Positions 16,776-27,708 of a stretch of 64,000 nucleotides of DNA are shown here, one piece after another (within the stretch, counting starts at the first letter, position 1; each line of letters opens with the position of its first letter). The position numbers were made by a program, and so were the translations under genes. The stretch comes from RHLJ01 sp963974345 (GTDB taxonomy: Bacteria; Bacteroidota; Rhodothermia; Balneolales; Balneolaceae): assembly GCA_963974345.1 (NCBI GenBank), contig CAXBBW010000001.1:124001-188000 (forward strand). The letters are read 5' to 3'. The notes under the pieces were generated by a model, which was not told the origin of the DNA, searched no databases, and was given only the letters and a program-made list of their open reading frames with translations.

Positions 16776-17593
16776 ATATAAAGCTTAGCCAAGTCCCACT
16801 TAGTAATTACTTCTTCAATTAAGCTAAGAACACGTTTATTTACTCTTTCATAGTAATCCCTTGCTTGGTCTTCATTGAACGTTGGATAGCCCTGCCCTGC
16901 TTCGTATAAACCAATTGAAGAAGGAAAAGGATATGCTGACCAAGTTGACCCTGCAGGATATGGAGTCGTCATTTCTTCACCTGAATATCTCTCTTTATGT
17001 ATATGCTCAGGAACAATGGCTTGAATATAAGCTGTTTCATTATTACCACTATGACCACCATTTTCGCCGAATACTGCAAATGTATCTTCTGAAACTACGC
17101 TCCACCAATTTATAATTAAGATTCTAACTTTAAGCTGGTGTGACAATTCATCCGAAATTGATTGAAGTATTGCAGTTTGTGGACCTCCATGCCCATTCAA
17201 AATAATAATATTCTTAAATTTATTACCAGCAAGTCCTTTAATTATATCCCCAACAAATCCTCTATAAGAATCTTCTGAAATAGCGAATGCTCCTGGATAA
17301 GCCTTAAGAGAGCCAGTTACACCATAGTTAAGAGTTGGAGCAATCATGGCGTTTAATTGATTTGCAAATACTTTCGCCATTCTTTGTGGAGCAATATTAT
17401 CTGCCCCATTTGGAATTACACCATGGGGTTCAAGTGTACCCACAGGGAGCAATACTGTTTCAATTTTTTCAGGGACAAATTCTGAGAATTCCATCCAACT
17501 AATAAAATTCATTTCCCTAGTAGTTGGAGCACTTTGGGCAAAAATTAAATTATTTGAAATCAAAAATAATCCTAATAAAAGTAATTGCTTCAT
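16769..17593 (-). CDS. Exported creatininase-family amidohydrolase
   Basis: 274 residues with a signal peptide (hydrophobic 2-18, cleavage after FAQ). The rest is a creatininase fold: metal ligands E55 and H57 in LEPHG, D65, H135 in NGHGG, and E186 in GHSGNNETAY all appear conserved. Creatininase-family enzymes hydrolyse cyclic or linear amides in the cytosol; an exported version is less usual. It overlaps the NSS transporter gene by 4 bases (ATGA) and follows it in the transcript, so the pair may act together on an amine or amide: release outside the cytosol and sodium-driven uptake. The real substrate cannot be read from the sequence. Confidence 0.85.
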   Translation of the reverse strand: MKQLLLLGLFLISNNLIFAQSAPTTREMNFISWMEFSEFVPEKIETVLLPVGTLEPHGVIPNGADNIAPQRMAKVFANQLNAMIAPTLNYGVTGSLKAYPGAFAISEDSYRGFVGDIIKGLAGNKFKNIIILNGHGGPQTAILQSISDELSHQLKVRILIINWWSVVSEDTFAVFGENGGHSGNNETAYIQAIVPEHIHKERYSGEEMTTPYPAGSTWSAYPFPSSIGLYEAGQGYPTFNEDQARDYYERVNKRVLSLIEEVITKWDLAKLYIE

Positions 17594-19083
17594 GAATTAG
17601 TTTTTTTAAATGATGTAAGTTTGTTATTGAAAAAATATACTAACCCTAATGCGAGCACCCATTGTAATACAACAGTTGCTACAGAAAATGGATCAAAAGG
17701 ATTATACCAAGTCTCAGGAGCATACTCTGTTGCACTCAAATACATCCACCAAAACAAAAGTGTAACTACTTCTACTGGGACAATATATTTTATAATTATC
17801 GTCCACCAAGAACCAAGTTTGGTTTTACTTTCTTCTGAGTTAACTAATCTTGCTCTAAACCTATCTGCTCCAAAGCTAATTACAGCATAGGATATAAATG
17901 CGCCTGAAACCATTAATCCTACACCCCAGACAAAGTCTTGATTTGCGAAGAAAGTCAAATTTAATGCTGACGGAATCCCAAAAGCGAAACCAGCTACCGA
18001 AATAAATATCGTAGCTTTCTTTCGGCTCATCCCAGTATCAACAAATACTTTCACCGCTAACTCTATCATTGAAATTAGTGAACTGAAAGCTGCAAAGGTT
18101 AGTCCTAAGAAAAAAAGTATAGAGAACAAACCTCCACCAGACATTGAAGCAAAAAGTTGAGGCATCCAAATAAACGTTAGACCTGTACCCGCTGGACCAG
18201 AAGTCTTCATTATATCGAGAACCTCTGAATTATTCATAGTTGAACCTAAAGTGCCAAATACTGTCGAAAAAATAATAATTGCAGCTAAAAGAGAAATCAT
18301 ATTATTTCCAATACCCGTTTGAAAAGCACTTATTGTTACATCATCTGATTTTCTCATATAACAAGCGTAAGTAAGTATTAAACCCCAAGCAGCGCCAGTA
18401 TCCCATGCATTCTGAGTAAGAGCTTCTAACCATATCTGAGGGCTTTTCAAAGTACTCCAATCAGGTGTAAAAAGATAAGCTACTCCGGCACCACTACCTT
18501 CTAAACTCAATGCTTTTGCTAGAGAGACTAATAGAACTACTAATAAAGAAGGGATTAGAATTTTATTTACTTTTTCAATAGAAGAAATTCCCTTTATAAC
18601 AACAAAGGCACCAAAGAACATAATTATAGCGTGGAAAAATACGGGTAACCCATTAGCATGAAATGTATCCCAAATAAGAATTGAAGATTCATACGTATCA
18701 GGTAATCCAGTGCTTACTGATTGAAAGAGATAGTACAAACACCACCCAGCAACGACGCTGTAATAGAACATAATTGCAGTAGCTACAAACCCAATAAAGC
18801 CACCCATCCATCCTTTTTTCTTTCCGATAAGCTTAGCAAATGAAACTATTACTCCTCTTCTACCATTTCTACCTAAGCCATATTCTGCTATAATTAATGG
18901 TATAGACCAAAGAAAAAGAAAAGAAACCCAAGCTACTAAAAAAGCTCCTGCACCTTCTTCTCCTGCGTTTTGAGCTGCTATTCTTGGAAATCTCCAAATG
19001 TTGCCAGTTCCAATAGCAATTCCAAGTACACTTAAAATGAGACCTAGTTTAGAAGAAAACCTTTCCTGTGAGTTAACTGTCAT
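17590..19083 (-). CDS. Sodium-dependent neurotransmitter-symporter family (NSS/SNF) transporter
   Basis: 497 residues, about twelve membrane segments. The NSS signature GIAIGTGNIWRFP (residues 21-33), where the unwound helix 1 binds sodium and substrate, is complete, followed by GEEGAGAFL and a long loop between helices 3 and 4. Bacterial members such as LeuT and MhsT move amino acids with sodium. It overlaps the creatininase gene by 4 bases. It faces away from the DUF2723 gene across a 174-base divergent region. Confidence 0.92.
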   Translation of the reverse strand: MTVNSQERFSSKLGLILSVLGIAIGTGNIWRFPRIAAQNAGEEGAGAFLVAWVSFLFLWSIPLIIAEYGLGRNGRRGVIVSFAKLIGKKKGWMGGFIGFVATAIMFYYSVVAGWCLYYLFQSVSTGLPDTYESSILIWDTFHANGLPVFFHAIIMFFGAFVVIKGISSIEKVNKILIPSLLVVLLVSLAKALSLEGSGAGVAYLFTPDWSTLKSPQIWLEALTQNAWDTGAAWGLILTYACYMRKSDDVTISAFQTGIGNNMISLLAAIIIFSTVFGTLGSTMNNSEVLDIMKTSGPAGTGLTFIWMPQLFASMSGGGLFSILFFLGLTFAAFSSLISMIELAVKVFVDTGMSRKKATIFISVAGFAFGIPSALNLTFFANQDFVWGVGLMVSGAFISYAVISFGADRFRARLVNSEESKTKLGSWWTIIIKYIVPVEVVTLLFWWMYLSATEYAPETWYNPFDPFSVATVVLQWVLALGLVYFFNNKLTSFKKTNS

Positions 19084-19257
19084 GCAAATAATTGTTAATT
19101 AGAAAATAGGATGAAATTTGACTCGTTTTAATGTCAAAATGGTTTGTAAATTTACGCCGTATCTATTTTGAATAGATTTAGGCTATGCCTATAATTGCAA
19201 GCCTATATAAAGTTAAAAAATTGACTATCCAAAACTTTTCAGCCGGATAATACATAC

Positions 19258-22248
19258 ATGTTTCCAGATCATAAAACGACGAATAAATATTTAGCCCTTT
19301 TTACATTCTTCGTATCCCTATTTATATATTCATTAACATTAGCACCAACTGCTAGTTTTTGGGATGCAGGTGAGTTCATTGCTGTAGCCCATGGACTTCA
19401 AGTTAATCACCCTCCTGGAGCTCCTCTCTACTCAATATTAGGGAGAGTAGCTTCTATGTTTATGCCCACAGAATATGTGGCCTTGAGTATCAACTTCTTA
19501 AGTGGATTAGCTTCAGCATTTACAATAATGTTACTTTACTTAATCATTGTTCGCTTAGTTCGTGAATTTCGAGAACACCCTGATAAAATGTCAATAGTTG
19601 ACAAAATTGGAATGTACGGAGGTGCATTAGTTGGATCTTTAACTTTTGCTGTTAGTGATACCTTCTGGTTCAATGCAGTTGAAGCCGAAGTTTATGCTAT
19701 GTCAATGTTTTTCACTGCTATTGTAGTTTGGTTAGCCTTGAAATGGTCTGAAAACCATGATAAAGAGTTTAATGAGCGCTGGTTAGTACTTATTGCTTAT
19801 ATGTTTGGGTTGGCTATTGGAGTCCACCTTTTGAATTTATTAGCCATCTTCTTTGTAGCACTTATAGTTTACTTCAAGAAGAAGGATTTTACTTTACTAT
19901 CTTTTGGAATTATGGGAGCACTTGCAGTAGCCTCCTTCTTAGTTGTATATCCATTTACTATTCAAACATTACCCGATTGGTCTGATAAAATTGGAGGGGC
20001 TACTTATGGTTTGATAGGACCTTTCACATTTGTAATTCTGATTCTCGGATCACTTGTTTGGGGTATTTATTACACTCAAAAGAAAAAATATAGATTGGCT
20101 AATATTCTATTGATTAGTTATGCCATGATCATGATTGGTTACTCTTCTTATTCAGTAATTATGATTCGTTCTATTGCAAATCCACCTATTGATGAAAATG
20201 ATCCTGAAACTGTTGAAGCGTTTGTTAAATACCTAAAACGTGAACAATATGGTGATACACCAATATTTAGAGGTAGAAATTTTGATGATGCTACAGGGCA
20301 AATTAATCCTAACGCAGAAGATTTATTCCCACGACGACATTCTCAAGATCCACGAGATGTACAATATTATACACGATATGATAGCGATTGGGAGTTTTTC
20401 TGGGATTATCAGATCAATCATATGTATGTACGTTATTTTAATTGGAACTTCATAGGTCGCCAAGCAGATATACAAGACGCTGGTTGGCGTTCTGGATTTG
20501 ACGAAGCTCAGTTCCCACAAAATCGAGCCAATAATGCTTATTATTTTATTCCTTTTTTATTAGGTGTATTTGGTCTCATTTTTCATTTTACTTCGGATTG
20601 GAAACGTGCCTTCGCGGTGTTCGCACTCTTTACTGTTACTGGTTTAGCAATTATCATATTCCTAAATCAAGACCCTTATCAACCCAGGGAGAGAGATTAT
20701 GCCTATGTAGGCTCCTTTTTTGCTTTTGCGATTTGGGTGGGATTGGGAGTAACTGGAATTATTGATTTATTAAAAGGTTATTTAAAAGAGAACGCTACTA
20801 TTAGCTATGCAGTAGTTGCACTTAGTTTACTCGGATCCCCAGTTATTATGGGTGTTCAAAATTGGGATGATCATGACAGGAGCGATCGTTATGTAGCACC
20901 TGATTATGCAAAAAACTTACTTAACTCACTTGCTCCAAATGCAATTGTTTTTACAAATGGTGACAATGATACATTTCCCCTATGGTATGCTCAAGAAGTT
21001 GAAGGCGTAAGAACAGATGTTCGAATTGTTTGTTTAAGTCTATTAAACACCGATTGGTATATTAAACAGTTAAAGAATCAGTGGTCACACGAGTCAGCTC
21101 CTCTACCAATTAATTTAACTGATGAGCAAGTTGATCAGATCACTGCAAAAATTGATCGTTGGCAACCAAGAACAATAAATGTTCCTGTAGATAAAGAATT
21201 ACTTAAAAGTGCTTTTGCTGAAGATGGAAATTACAAAGAAGCTATCGGTGTGAAACCTGATACTTCCCTCCAGATATTATATACAGGCACTGATTTTGAA
21301 ATTCCTGTAGATTCATTGGATAATCAAGTTTCTTGGAGAGTAAATGGGCGTTTATATGGTAATGATGCTCAAGGAAATGGAGTTTATTACATGCAAGTAC
21401 AGGATTTAATGATTCTTGAATTACTACAATCTAATAATTGGCTCCGTCCAATCTACTTTGCTAATACTGTATCTCAACAAAGTATGCTAGGCTTAGATAG
21501 TAATGATTACCTTAGAACAGAAGGAAAAGCTTATCGTATTATTCCTAAAAAACTTCCTTCTAGATACCAAGGTTATATTGATACAGATATTCATACTCGA
21601 AGACTTCGTGATTTCAGTTTCACTGAATGGAATAATCCAGATGCATATTTTGATGAGAACATTAGAAGAATGCTGGGTAATTACCGTTACAGCTTCCTAC
21701 AACTAGCGGAAACCTTTCAAGATCAAGGGCAGCCCGATAGTGCAGCTTTTTACCTTAAAATGGCTGAAGAAAAGTTGCCATTTAGACCTGATGAGGAAAG
21801 CATAAATCTCCAGGCTTTATTTGCTGCTAAATATGTTAGTCTTGGTCAACTAGAAGAAGCAGGAACACTTGCTCTTAAAATCAAAAACCTAGTTTTAACT
21901 GAATTCAGTAATACTTTTGATAGTTTCCTACGATCACAAACTAGGGTTCAAGACCTTTCTGCGGAGTTCGAAACAGCTAGAAGAACTGGTGACGTTAACA
22001 CTCAAAGAAAGTTAAGACCTCAGATTAATGCAGAATATGAGCGTACTCAAAGTATTGGTGATAACATAATGAGCCTTAGACAGTATATCTCGATAACACA
22101 GTATGCGTTGTTTAAATCAGGTAATTCTTCCGATGCTATCGAGATTTCAGATCAGATTAATGGTTTACTTAGTGGAACACCCTTCCCTACCTTACCAACA
22201 ACTGAAGAAGAATCTGAACAAGAAATAATAAGATATGGACTTAAGTAA
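19258..22248 (+). CDS. DUF2723 (GT117-like) membrane glycosyltransferase with helical C-terminal tail
   Basis: 996 residues. The N-terminal half has about a dozen membrane helices and the PMT-like first loop FWDAGEF (34-40; D36 and E39 candidate acid/base) followed by NHPPGAPL near 50-57, characteristic of the DUF2723/GT-C family found throughout Bacteroidota. A second large domain (from about 555, TNGDNDTFPLWYAQEVEG) is probably periplasmic. The last 200 residues are helical with TPR-like pairing (YFDENIRRML, QPDSAAFYLKM). Likely a lipid-linked sugar donor enzyme acting on exported proteins; experimental work on the group is limited. No partner gene is evident. Confidence 0.85.
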   Translation: MFPDHKTTNKYLALFTFFVSLFIYSLTLAPTASFWDAGEFIAVAHGLQVNHPPGAPLYSILGRVASMFMPTEYVALSINFLSGLASAFTIMLLYLIIVRLVREFREHPDKMSIVDKIGMYGGALVGSLTFAVSDTFWFNAVEAEVYAMSMFFTAIVVWLALKWSENHDKEFNERWLVLIAYMFGLAIGVHLLNLLAIFFVALIVYFKKKDFTLLSFGIMGALAVASFLVVYPFTIQTLPDWSDKIGGATYGLIGPFTFVILILGSLVWGIYYTQKKKYRLANILLISYAMIMIGYSSYSVIMIRSIANPPIDENDPETVEAFVKYLKREQYGDTPIFRGRNFDDATGQINPNAEDLFPRRHSQDPRDVQYYTRYDSDWEFFWDYQINHMYVRYFNWNFIGRQADIQDAGWRSGFDEAQFPQNRANNAYYFIPFLLGVFGLIFHFTSDWKRAFAVFALFTVTGLAIIIFLNQDPYQPRERDYAYVGSFFAFAIWVGLGVTGIIDLLKGYLKENATISYAVVALSLLGSPVIMGVQNWDDHDRSDRYVAPDYAKNLLNSLAPNAIVFTNGDNDTFPLWYAQEVEGVRTDVRIVCLSLLNTDWYIKQLKNQWSHESAPLPINLTDEQVDQITAKIDRWQPRTINVPVDKELLKSAFAEDGNYKEAIGVKPDTSLQILYTGTDFEIPVDSLDNQVSWRVNGRLYGNDAQGNGVYYMQVQDLMILELLQSNNWLRPIYFANTVSQQSMLGLDSNDYLRTEGKAYRIIPKKLPSRYQGYIDTDIHTRRLRDFSFTEWNNPDAYFDENIRRMLGNYRYSFLQLAETFQDQGQPDSAAFYLKMAEEKLPFRPDEESINLQALFAAKYVSLGQLEEAGTLALKIKNLVLTEFSNTFDSFLRSQTRVQDLSAEFETARRTGDVNTQRKLRPQINAEYERTQSIGDNIMSLRQYISITQYALFKSGNSSDAIEISDQINGLLSGTPFPTLPTTEEESEQEIIRYGLK

Positions 22249-22302
22249 GCTTGTTTTTAGTTATCTGCTTGAGTCGTATATTCACAGCAAAGACAATTTG
22301 AT

Positions 22303-22749
22303 ATGATACATCAGTTTACAAAAGATAATATAGAAACCATCGGAAAAGTACTTGGAGCCACTCCAAAACCTTTGGGTGATGATGTTTTTAGAATAGAAGT
22401 GAAGAATGAAGAAGAAAACCGTCATCTTGCTTTAGAGATACATCTTGGTTTAGATGTAAATGAGGAGCAAATGAATATGGTTTCGGTTTATTCTTATAAT
22501 ACTTTCCTTCAACTCCATAACTGTACCGCTTTTGTTGCCAGTGAAATTCTTCAACAAGTTACCTTCTTTGGAAAATCAGGAACCAAAACTTCAGGATTGA
22601 TTGTAGAGCAAACAGCTGGTTGTAGTTTGTATGCTAATGTTGATGAAGCTATCATTTCAGGTGATTTTACAGCTCTTCCAGAAGATTTAATGATGTGTGG
22701 CATTGCTTTATCACTTACCGAATCAATGGACGACGATTTCAGTTTCTAG
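22303..22749 (+). CDS. Hypothetical protein
   Basis: 148 residues, soluble, acidic, no signal peptide. Contains two cysteines in the C-terminal half (TAGCSLYAN and LMMCGIA). No family is recognised. It ends 3 bases before ybeY, so the two are likely co-transcribed; a link to ribosome maturation would be guesswork. Confidence 0.6.
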   Translation: MIHQFTKDNIETIGKVLGATPKPLGDDVFRIEVKNEEENRHLALEIHLGLDVNEEQMNMVSVYSYNTFLQLHNCTAFVASEILQQVTFFGKSGTKTSGLIVEQTAGCSLYANVDEAIISGDFTALPEDLMMCGIALSLTESMDDDFSF

Positions 22750-22752
22750 TTA

Positions 22753-23190
22753 ATGGAAGCTCCCGAACATCCCCTCGAGATTTTTAATACAAGCGGCTTA
22801 GAACTCCCTTTTCAAGATTCTGAAGCCGCTTTTTTATTAGATCAAATTTCTGATCAACATGGAGTAGCTTTTTCATTTGTTGAAATAGTTTTTGTGGATG
22901 AACAAGAAATAGTACGAATCAATGAAGAATATCTTAAACGTGATTATATAACAGATATTATTTCATTTAGGTATGATGATAATGCCACAAATCTTGAAAT
23001 TGAAGGCACACTATATTGTTGTTCACCTAGAATTAAAGAGCAAGCTTCAGAATTTAGCCAATCAATAAAAAGAGAATTTTTAAGGATTATTGTTCATGGT
23101 TTGCTTCATTTAACCGGCTATGAAGATGGATCAACTAAGGAAAAAAAAGAAATGACCCGTTTAGAAGACCATTTCCTTTCCTTACTATAA
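22753..23190 (+). CDS. ybeY: Endoribonuclease YbeY
   Basis: 145 residues. Family core is clear: substrate loop R-D-Y-I-T-D-I-I-S-F-R-Y (63-74) and HGLLHLTGYED (115-125) with the first two zinc histidines H115 and H119. The third ligand of classical YbeY is a histidine in GYDH; here the position reads aspartate (D125), as I recall for many Bacteroidota members (GYKD or GYED). YbeY processes the 3-prime end of 16S rRNA and takes part in late quality control. It ends 3 bases before the stop of the convergent TolC gene. Confidence 0.9.
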   Translation: MEAPEHPLEIFNTSGLELPFQDSEAAFLLDQISDQHGVAFSFVEIVFVDEQEIVRINEEYLKRDYITDIISFRYDDNATNLEIEGTLYCCSPRIKEQASEFSQSIKREFLRIIVHGLLHLTGYEDGSTKEKKEMTRLEDHFLSLL

Positions 23191-23193
23191 ATA

Positions 23194-24528
23194 TTATTCC
23201 CCATCAATAAGTTGGCCCGAAAGTTGATATAAACTTACTTCAGATAACTTGGCTTGTATTTTCAACCTAACCATATTTTGTTGAACTCGCGATACATTTA
23301 GTTGAGCTTCACGAAACTGAGTGTTTGTGATTTGTCCTAATTCAAATAATTGCTTAGATCTTTCAAAGTTTAATAAAGCAGTTTCAAGATTTAATTCCTC
23401 TTTTTTAAGTAAGTATAAATTGGTTTCATAATTTTCATAGGTATTCAAAACATCTCTTTGTAAGCTTTTTTGAGCAAAAAAGAGAAATTCTTCATTATTC
23501 TTAAGCTGTACTTGTGCATTTTGAATTCTAATTTCTTGTTGAAATCCGTTAAACAGATTCAAGGAAATTGAAACTCCACCTGAAAATCCATTTGACTTCT
23601 GAAACTCTAATTGCCCTGCATCTGATTCATTTCTGTAATAATCATATGAACCATTTAAGTTTATTTTAGGAAAACGACCTGATTTATTCTGTTTTAATCC
23701 TAGTAATGCATTTTCAGCAGTCAGTTTTGACAATACCAATGAAGCATTGTTATTTAAAGAGGCTGAAAGTAAATCATTCTCCAACAACGTTGAGTTTAAA
23801 ACTATATCATCAACAACTTGTATAACTTCATTAGGCTCAGCACCTAATTGGATTAATAAATCACGTTTTGCATTATTTAGTTGATTGCTTGCCTGAATAA
23901 ATCCTACACTATCTGCATTTAAATCTACTTGGGCAGAAAGTAAATCCAGTCTAGTAGCATTTCCAAGTTCAAATCTCTTTGATATACGTTTATATCTATC
24001 TAAAGACCTAGAAATAGCATCTTCACTGATTTTCAGATTCTGCTTTTGAGTGATTACTCCTAAGTACAGGCTAATTACTTGAAGCAACGTGCCTTCAATC
24101 TCAAGCCTTGCTTGAACGCCCGCTTGTTCTTCCAAGCTTTTAAGGGATTGGAATCTGTAATAATTACCAAATCCATCAAATAATAGATAACTAACCGAAA
24201 TTGATCCAGTTGTAGTATTTGATCCCGCTCCATTTACAGTATTGGTGGGTTGTCCAAATTGTTTAAACTCAGCATCAGACTTTGAACCAGAATATGACCC
24301 AGAAGCATTTAAGTTTGGAAGTAATCCTGCGTTTCCAATAGTTGCATTATTACTGTTAATCTCTGCCGTATTATTTGCAATAATAATGCTATGATTCTTC
24401 TCTAAGGCGATAGAAATTGCTTTTTGAAGTGTTATTACTTCGCTTGGTATTACCGTTGATTCCTGGGCAACTAACAAGCTTGTAGACGATGCAATATACG
24501 CTATAAGTATTATGATTAACTTATTCAT
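23194..24528 (-). CDS. TolC-family outer-membrane efflux channel
   Basis: 444 residues from the ATG at 24528, chosen because it opens a signal peptide (MNKLIIILIAYIASS, cleaved near LLVAQ) and overlaps the RND stop by 8 bases; a start at 24567 would add a charged leader. Two alternating helical repeats typical of TolC-family proteins (about 40-230 and 240-440) contain N-terminal AISIALEKNHSI and later FELGQITNTQFREAQ. It forms the outer-membrane duct of the MarR/MFP/RND operon; pump function depends on whether the frameshifted RND gene is expressed. Confidence 0.9.
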   Translation of the reverse strand: MNKLIIILIAYIASSTSLLVAQESTVIPSEVITLQKAISIALEKNHSIIIANNTAEINSNNATIGNAGLLPNLNASGSYSGSKSDAEFKQFGQPTNTVNGAGSNTTTGSISVSYLLFDGFGNYYRFQSLKSLEEQAGVQARLEIEGTLLQVISLYLGVITQKQNLKISEDAISRSLDRYKRISKRFELGNATRLDLLSAQVDLNADSVGFIQASNQLNNAKRDLLIQLGAEPNEVIQVVDDIVLNSTLLENDLLSASLNNNASLVLSKLTAENALLGLKQNKSGRFPKINLNGSYDYYRNESDAGQLEFQKSNGFSGGVSISLNLFNGFQQEIRIQNAQVQLKNNEEFLFFAQKSLQRDVLNTYENYETNLYLLKKEELNLETALLNFERSKQLFELGQITNTQFREAQLNVSRVQQNMVRLKIQAKLSEVSLYQLSGQLIDGE

Positions 24529-27500
24529 TTTCCAACTCCCATTGAGCTTCTTGGTAAGCGGGTTCAATATCGATACGCTCTAAATCTAATTTTTCACCTT
24601 CCCATGCCCAATGTCTAAACTGTTTAAGGTTTTTTCTTATCGTGTTTGATAATAGTAGAAACGCCGGTAGAAGTGTGAGTAGAAGAAAAGTCCCAATCAC
24701 CAAACCATACGCAATTGTTATAGCCATAGGGATTAAAAATTGAGCTTGAAAACTCTTTTCGAAAATTAAAGGTGCAAGTCCTGCAGCTGTTGTTCCTGTG
24801 GTTAAAAGAATAGGTCTGAACCTAGATCTGCCAGTTTCTACTAAGGCTTCAAATACATCAGTACCCTTTCGAACTAATTCATTATAGGCATTTATAAAAA
24901 CAAGCCCGTCATTTACAAGTATTCCAATTAGAGCTACAAATCCTAGAAATGAAAGTAAGCTGATCTGAAAACCATGAATAAAATGACCTAAAGCCATTCC
25001 AACAATACCAAAAGGAACAATGAGATATAGTACAATGGCTTGAGAAAATGACCGAAAAGTAAATGTAACAATGGCAAATAAGAGGATTAATATAACAGGA
25101 AGAACTGTTTGAGCTGAACCTGCTGCTTTTTTCGTCTCTCGTACTTGTCCTTCGAATTGATAAGTAACAGAAGGATGTGCTGCCATAACAACTGGTAAAG
25201 CAATATTCTCAACTTTTGAAAGAGCATCTGTTCCAGAAACTTCTAAATTGGCGAGTTCGGCCTCTACCCTAATTTCACGTTTTCCGTCTCTGTGATTAAT
25301 AGAAACTAGACCATTAGTAAATTCTACATTCGCAAGCTCACCAAGTGGATACGAACCACCATTAGCTGATCGAATTCGCATATTAAGTAGTTGCCCTACA
25401 TCTCTACGATCTTCAAGTAAATAACGAGTCCATACCTTCACTTCATTAGTTCCTCTCTGAAGGCGTTGAATTTCATTTCCAAAAAAAGCATTTCTGACCT
25501 GGCCAATTACTTCTCTGTTAGTAAACCCCAAAGCATAGGCTTGATCTTTAAGAGTAACTTTTACTTCAGGTTGATTTTCATTATCCGTATCTGTGATATC
25601 ACGAAGAACGTCTATTTTTTGCATTTCCTGAATCAATAATTCCTTTGCATTTCTTAGTTCCTGAAAATTATTAGATGCTAACGAAACAGAAACTGGCTTT
25701 CCAAAAGGGTTTGTGGAAATAAATGATAATAAAGTAGCATCAGGAATTGGACCTACCTCCTTTTTAATCTCCAATGAAATATCAAAACTACGAATATCTC
25801 TAAATTCAGATTGGATTAGAAAAAAGCTAACGCTGGCATTATTACTTCCAGGACCAATGTTTGCTACAATATTTCGAATATAACCGGTACTGTCTCCCGT
25901 TCTAGTTTTATAATTCTCATTAAGTCTTAGAGCACCCGCTACAATTTGATCTACCTTTTCTTTTGTAACCATTTCACTGGTACCTTGAGGCATTTCAAGG
26001 GTCGCAGTAACAGCATTCTGTTCTATATTTGGAAAAAATGTAGTTTGAACATATCCACCTGCAATAGCACCAATTGCAATTATTAGAAGACTTATTGACG
26101 TTAAAATCACTAGCGTCTTATTATGAAGTGAAAACTTCAAAAAAGGAATGTACCCGTTATCTCTTATGTAAAAGAGCTTCTTTTCAATCCAAACCTGTAC
26201 TCCTTTTTGTTCTAGGCTTTTATTTTGATGTAAATCTTTAGAATGAGCAAGATGTGCAGGAAGAAATAAAAATACCTCGATTAACGATACCAACAATGCT
26301 GCTGAAACCACAAACGCAATATCGCTAAAGAAATCGCCCAGCTGACCATCAACGAAAAAGAAAAATGAGAACGCAATACAAGTGGTAAGAATTGCTGATG
26401 TTACTGAAGGAACTACTTCCAAAGTTCCTTCAACTGCAGCTTTTAAAGGATGCATTCCTTGTTCATATTTTTGATAAATATTCTCTCCAACAACTATCCC
26501 ATCATCAACTAAAATTCCGATAACAACAATCATCCCAAACAATGAGATTACATTTATAGTTATTCCATAAAATGCTGCTAACACAAACATTCCAAAAAAT
26601 GAAATTGGTATACCTAATGCCACCCAAAATGCTAATCTAATACGTAAAAATAAGCCTAGAAGAATAAATACAAGTACAACACCGAGTAACCCATTGTCTC
26701 TTAATAAAGCAATTCTTTCAACTAGGTTGATCGTGGAATCGTCTACTAAAACAGCTTTAACACTATTATTTTCAGCGTTAAATTCTGTTATGTATTCTTT
26801 AATGAAAGCAGAAGCTGCAAGAATATCTTCTTCATTTGTTGTTGTTACTTGAATGAAAACTGCAGGTACCCCATCAAGTTCTCCCCGATTCGTATCTTCA
26901 CTAAAAGCATCCTCTATTATCGCCACATCACTCAGCCGAACAATAGTTCCATTTGGGTAAGCCTTTAAAACAATATCGTTGAAGCCTTTTGCATAATAAT
27001 TTCTTTCATCCACTCGAATGGTAAACTCGGTACGTTCACCACGAACTATACCTCCTGTAGTTCGTATATTGGAAGCAGAAACAGCTCTGCTTATATCATC
27101 GAAGTTAGCCCATATGTTCTCAATTTATCGTCACTTACACCAATCTGAATTTCAGGATCGGTAAACCCACTTAATTGAAGTTGAGATAAACCATCATAGG
27201 CAAGTAATACATCTTCAAAAGCATCAATAGTACTCCTCAATGTAGTTGGAGTAACATTTCCTGTAAGTGCAATTTGCCCAACTTGGTTTACAGGTTCTTG
27301 CTTAAATACCACTACTCTTTCTAAATCTGTTGGAAAAGAGCTAATTCGATCAACAGAATTCTTTACTTCCTGAAGTACCACATTGGAGTCTCTATTTGGT
27401 AAAAGTTCTACCGTAACTGTCCCAAAATTTTCTCTCGAAATTGAAGTTACTCGGTCTACACCTTTTGTTCCTTCAAGGCTTTCTTCGATTTTAAGAACCA

Positions 27501-27690
27501 CACCCTCTTCAACTTCAATGGGTGAAGCACCTGGGTAAACTGCTTCTACAATAATAAACCGAACATCCTGCTGAGGAAAGAAAGTAGACGTAAGACTTGT
27601 TGCAGCTATAAATCCGAATAAAATGAAAAGTAAGATTCCCAGATTTACGAGAATAACATGCTTTGTGAAATATTGAATAATTTTCTTCAT
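24521..27690 (-). pseudogene. RND efflux pump inner-membrane subunit, interrupted by one-base frameshift
   Basis: An AcrB/HAE1-like pump split in two frames. The first 199 codons (27690-27091) run to LRTYGLT and then hit a stop; the remaining frame continues from about 27103 as FDDISRAVSASN to the stop at 24521. The expected consensus at the join is LRxYGLTFDDI, so exactly one base is missing in the ACTTC context near 27103. Restoring it gives one 1056-residue protein, normal for the family. Everything else is intact: two sets of six membrane segments, two large periplasmic loops, ending in WELENE. The lesion may be a real inactivating mutation, phase variation, or a sequencing error. Confidence 0.9.
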
Positions 27691-27708
27691 GTATTTATCC
27701 TATCTCAC

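Noticed and set aside
22753..23190. YbeY with a broken zinc site
   Set aside because: D at the third ligand position is, as I recall, common in Bacteroidota YbeY, so it is not a sign of decay.
24521..27690. Two separate RND genes
   Set aside because: The halves join at a conserved segment with one base missing; a single frameshifted gene explains both.
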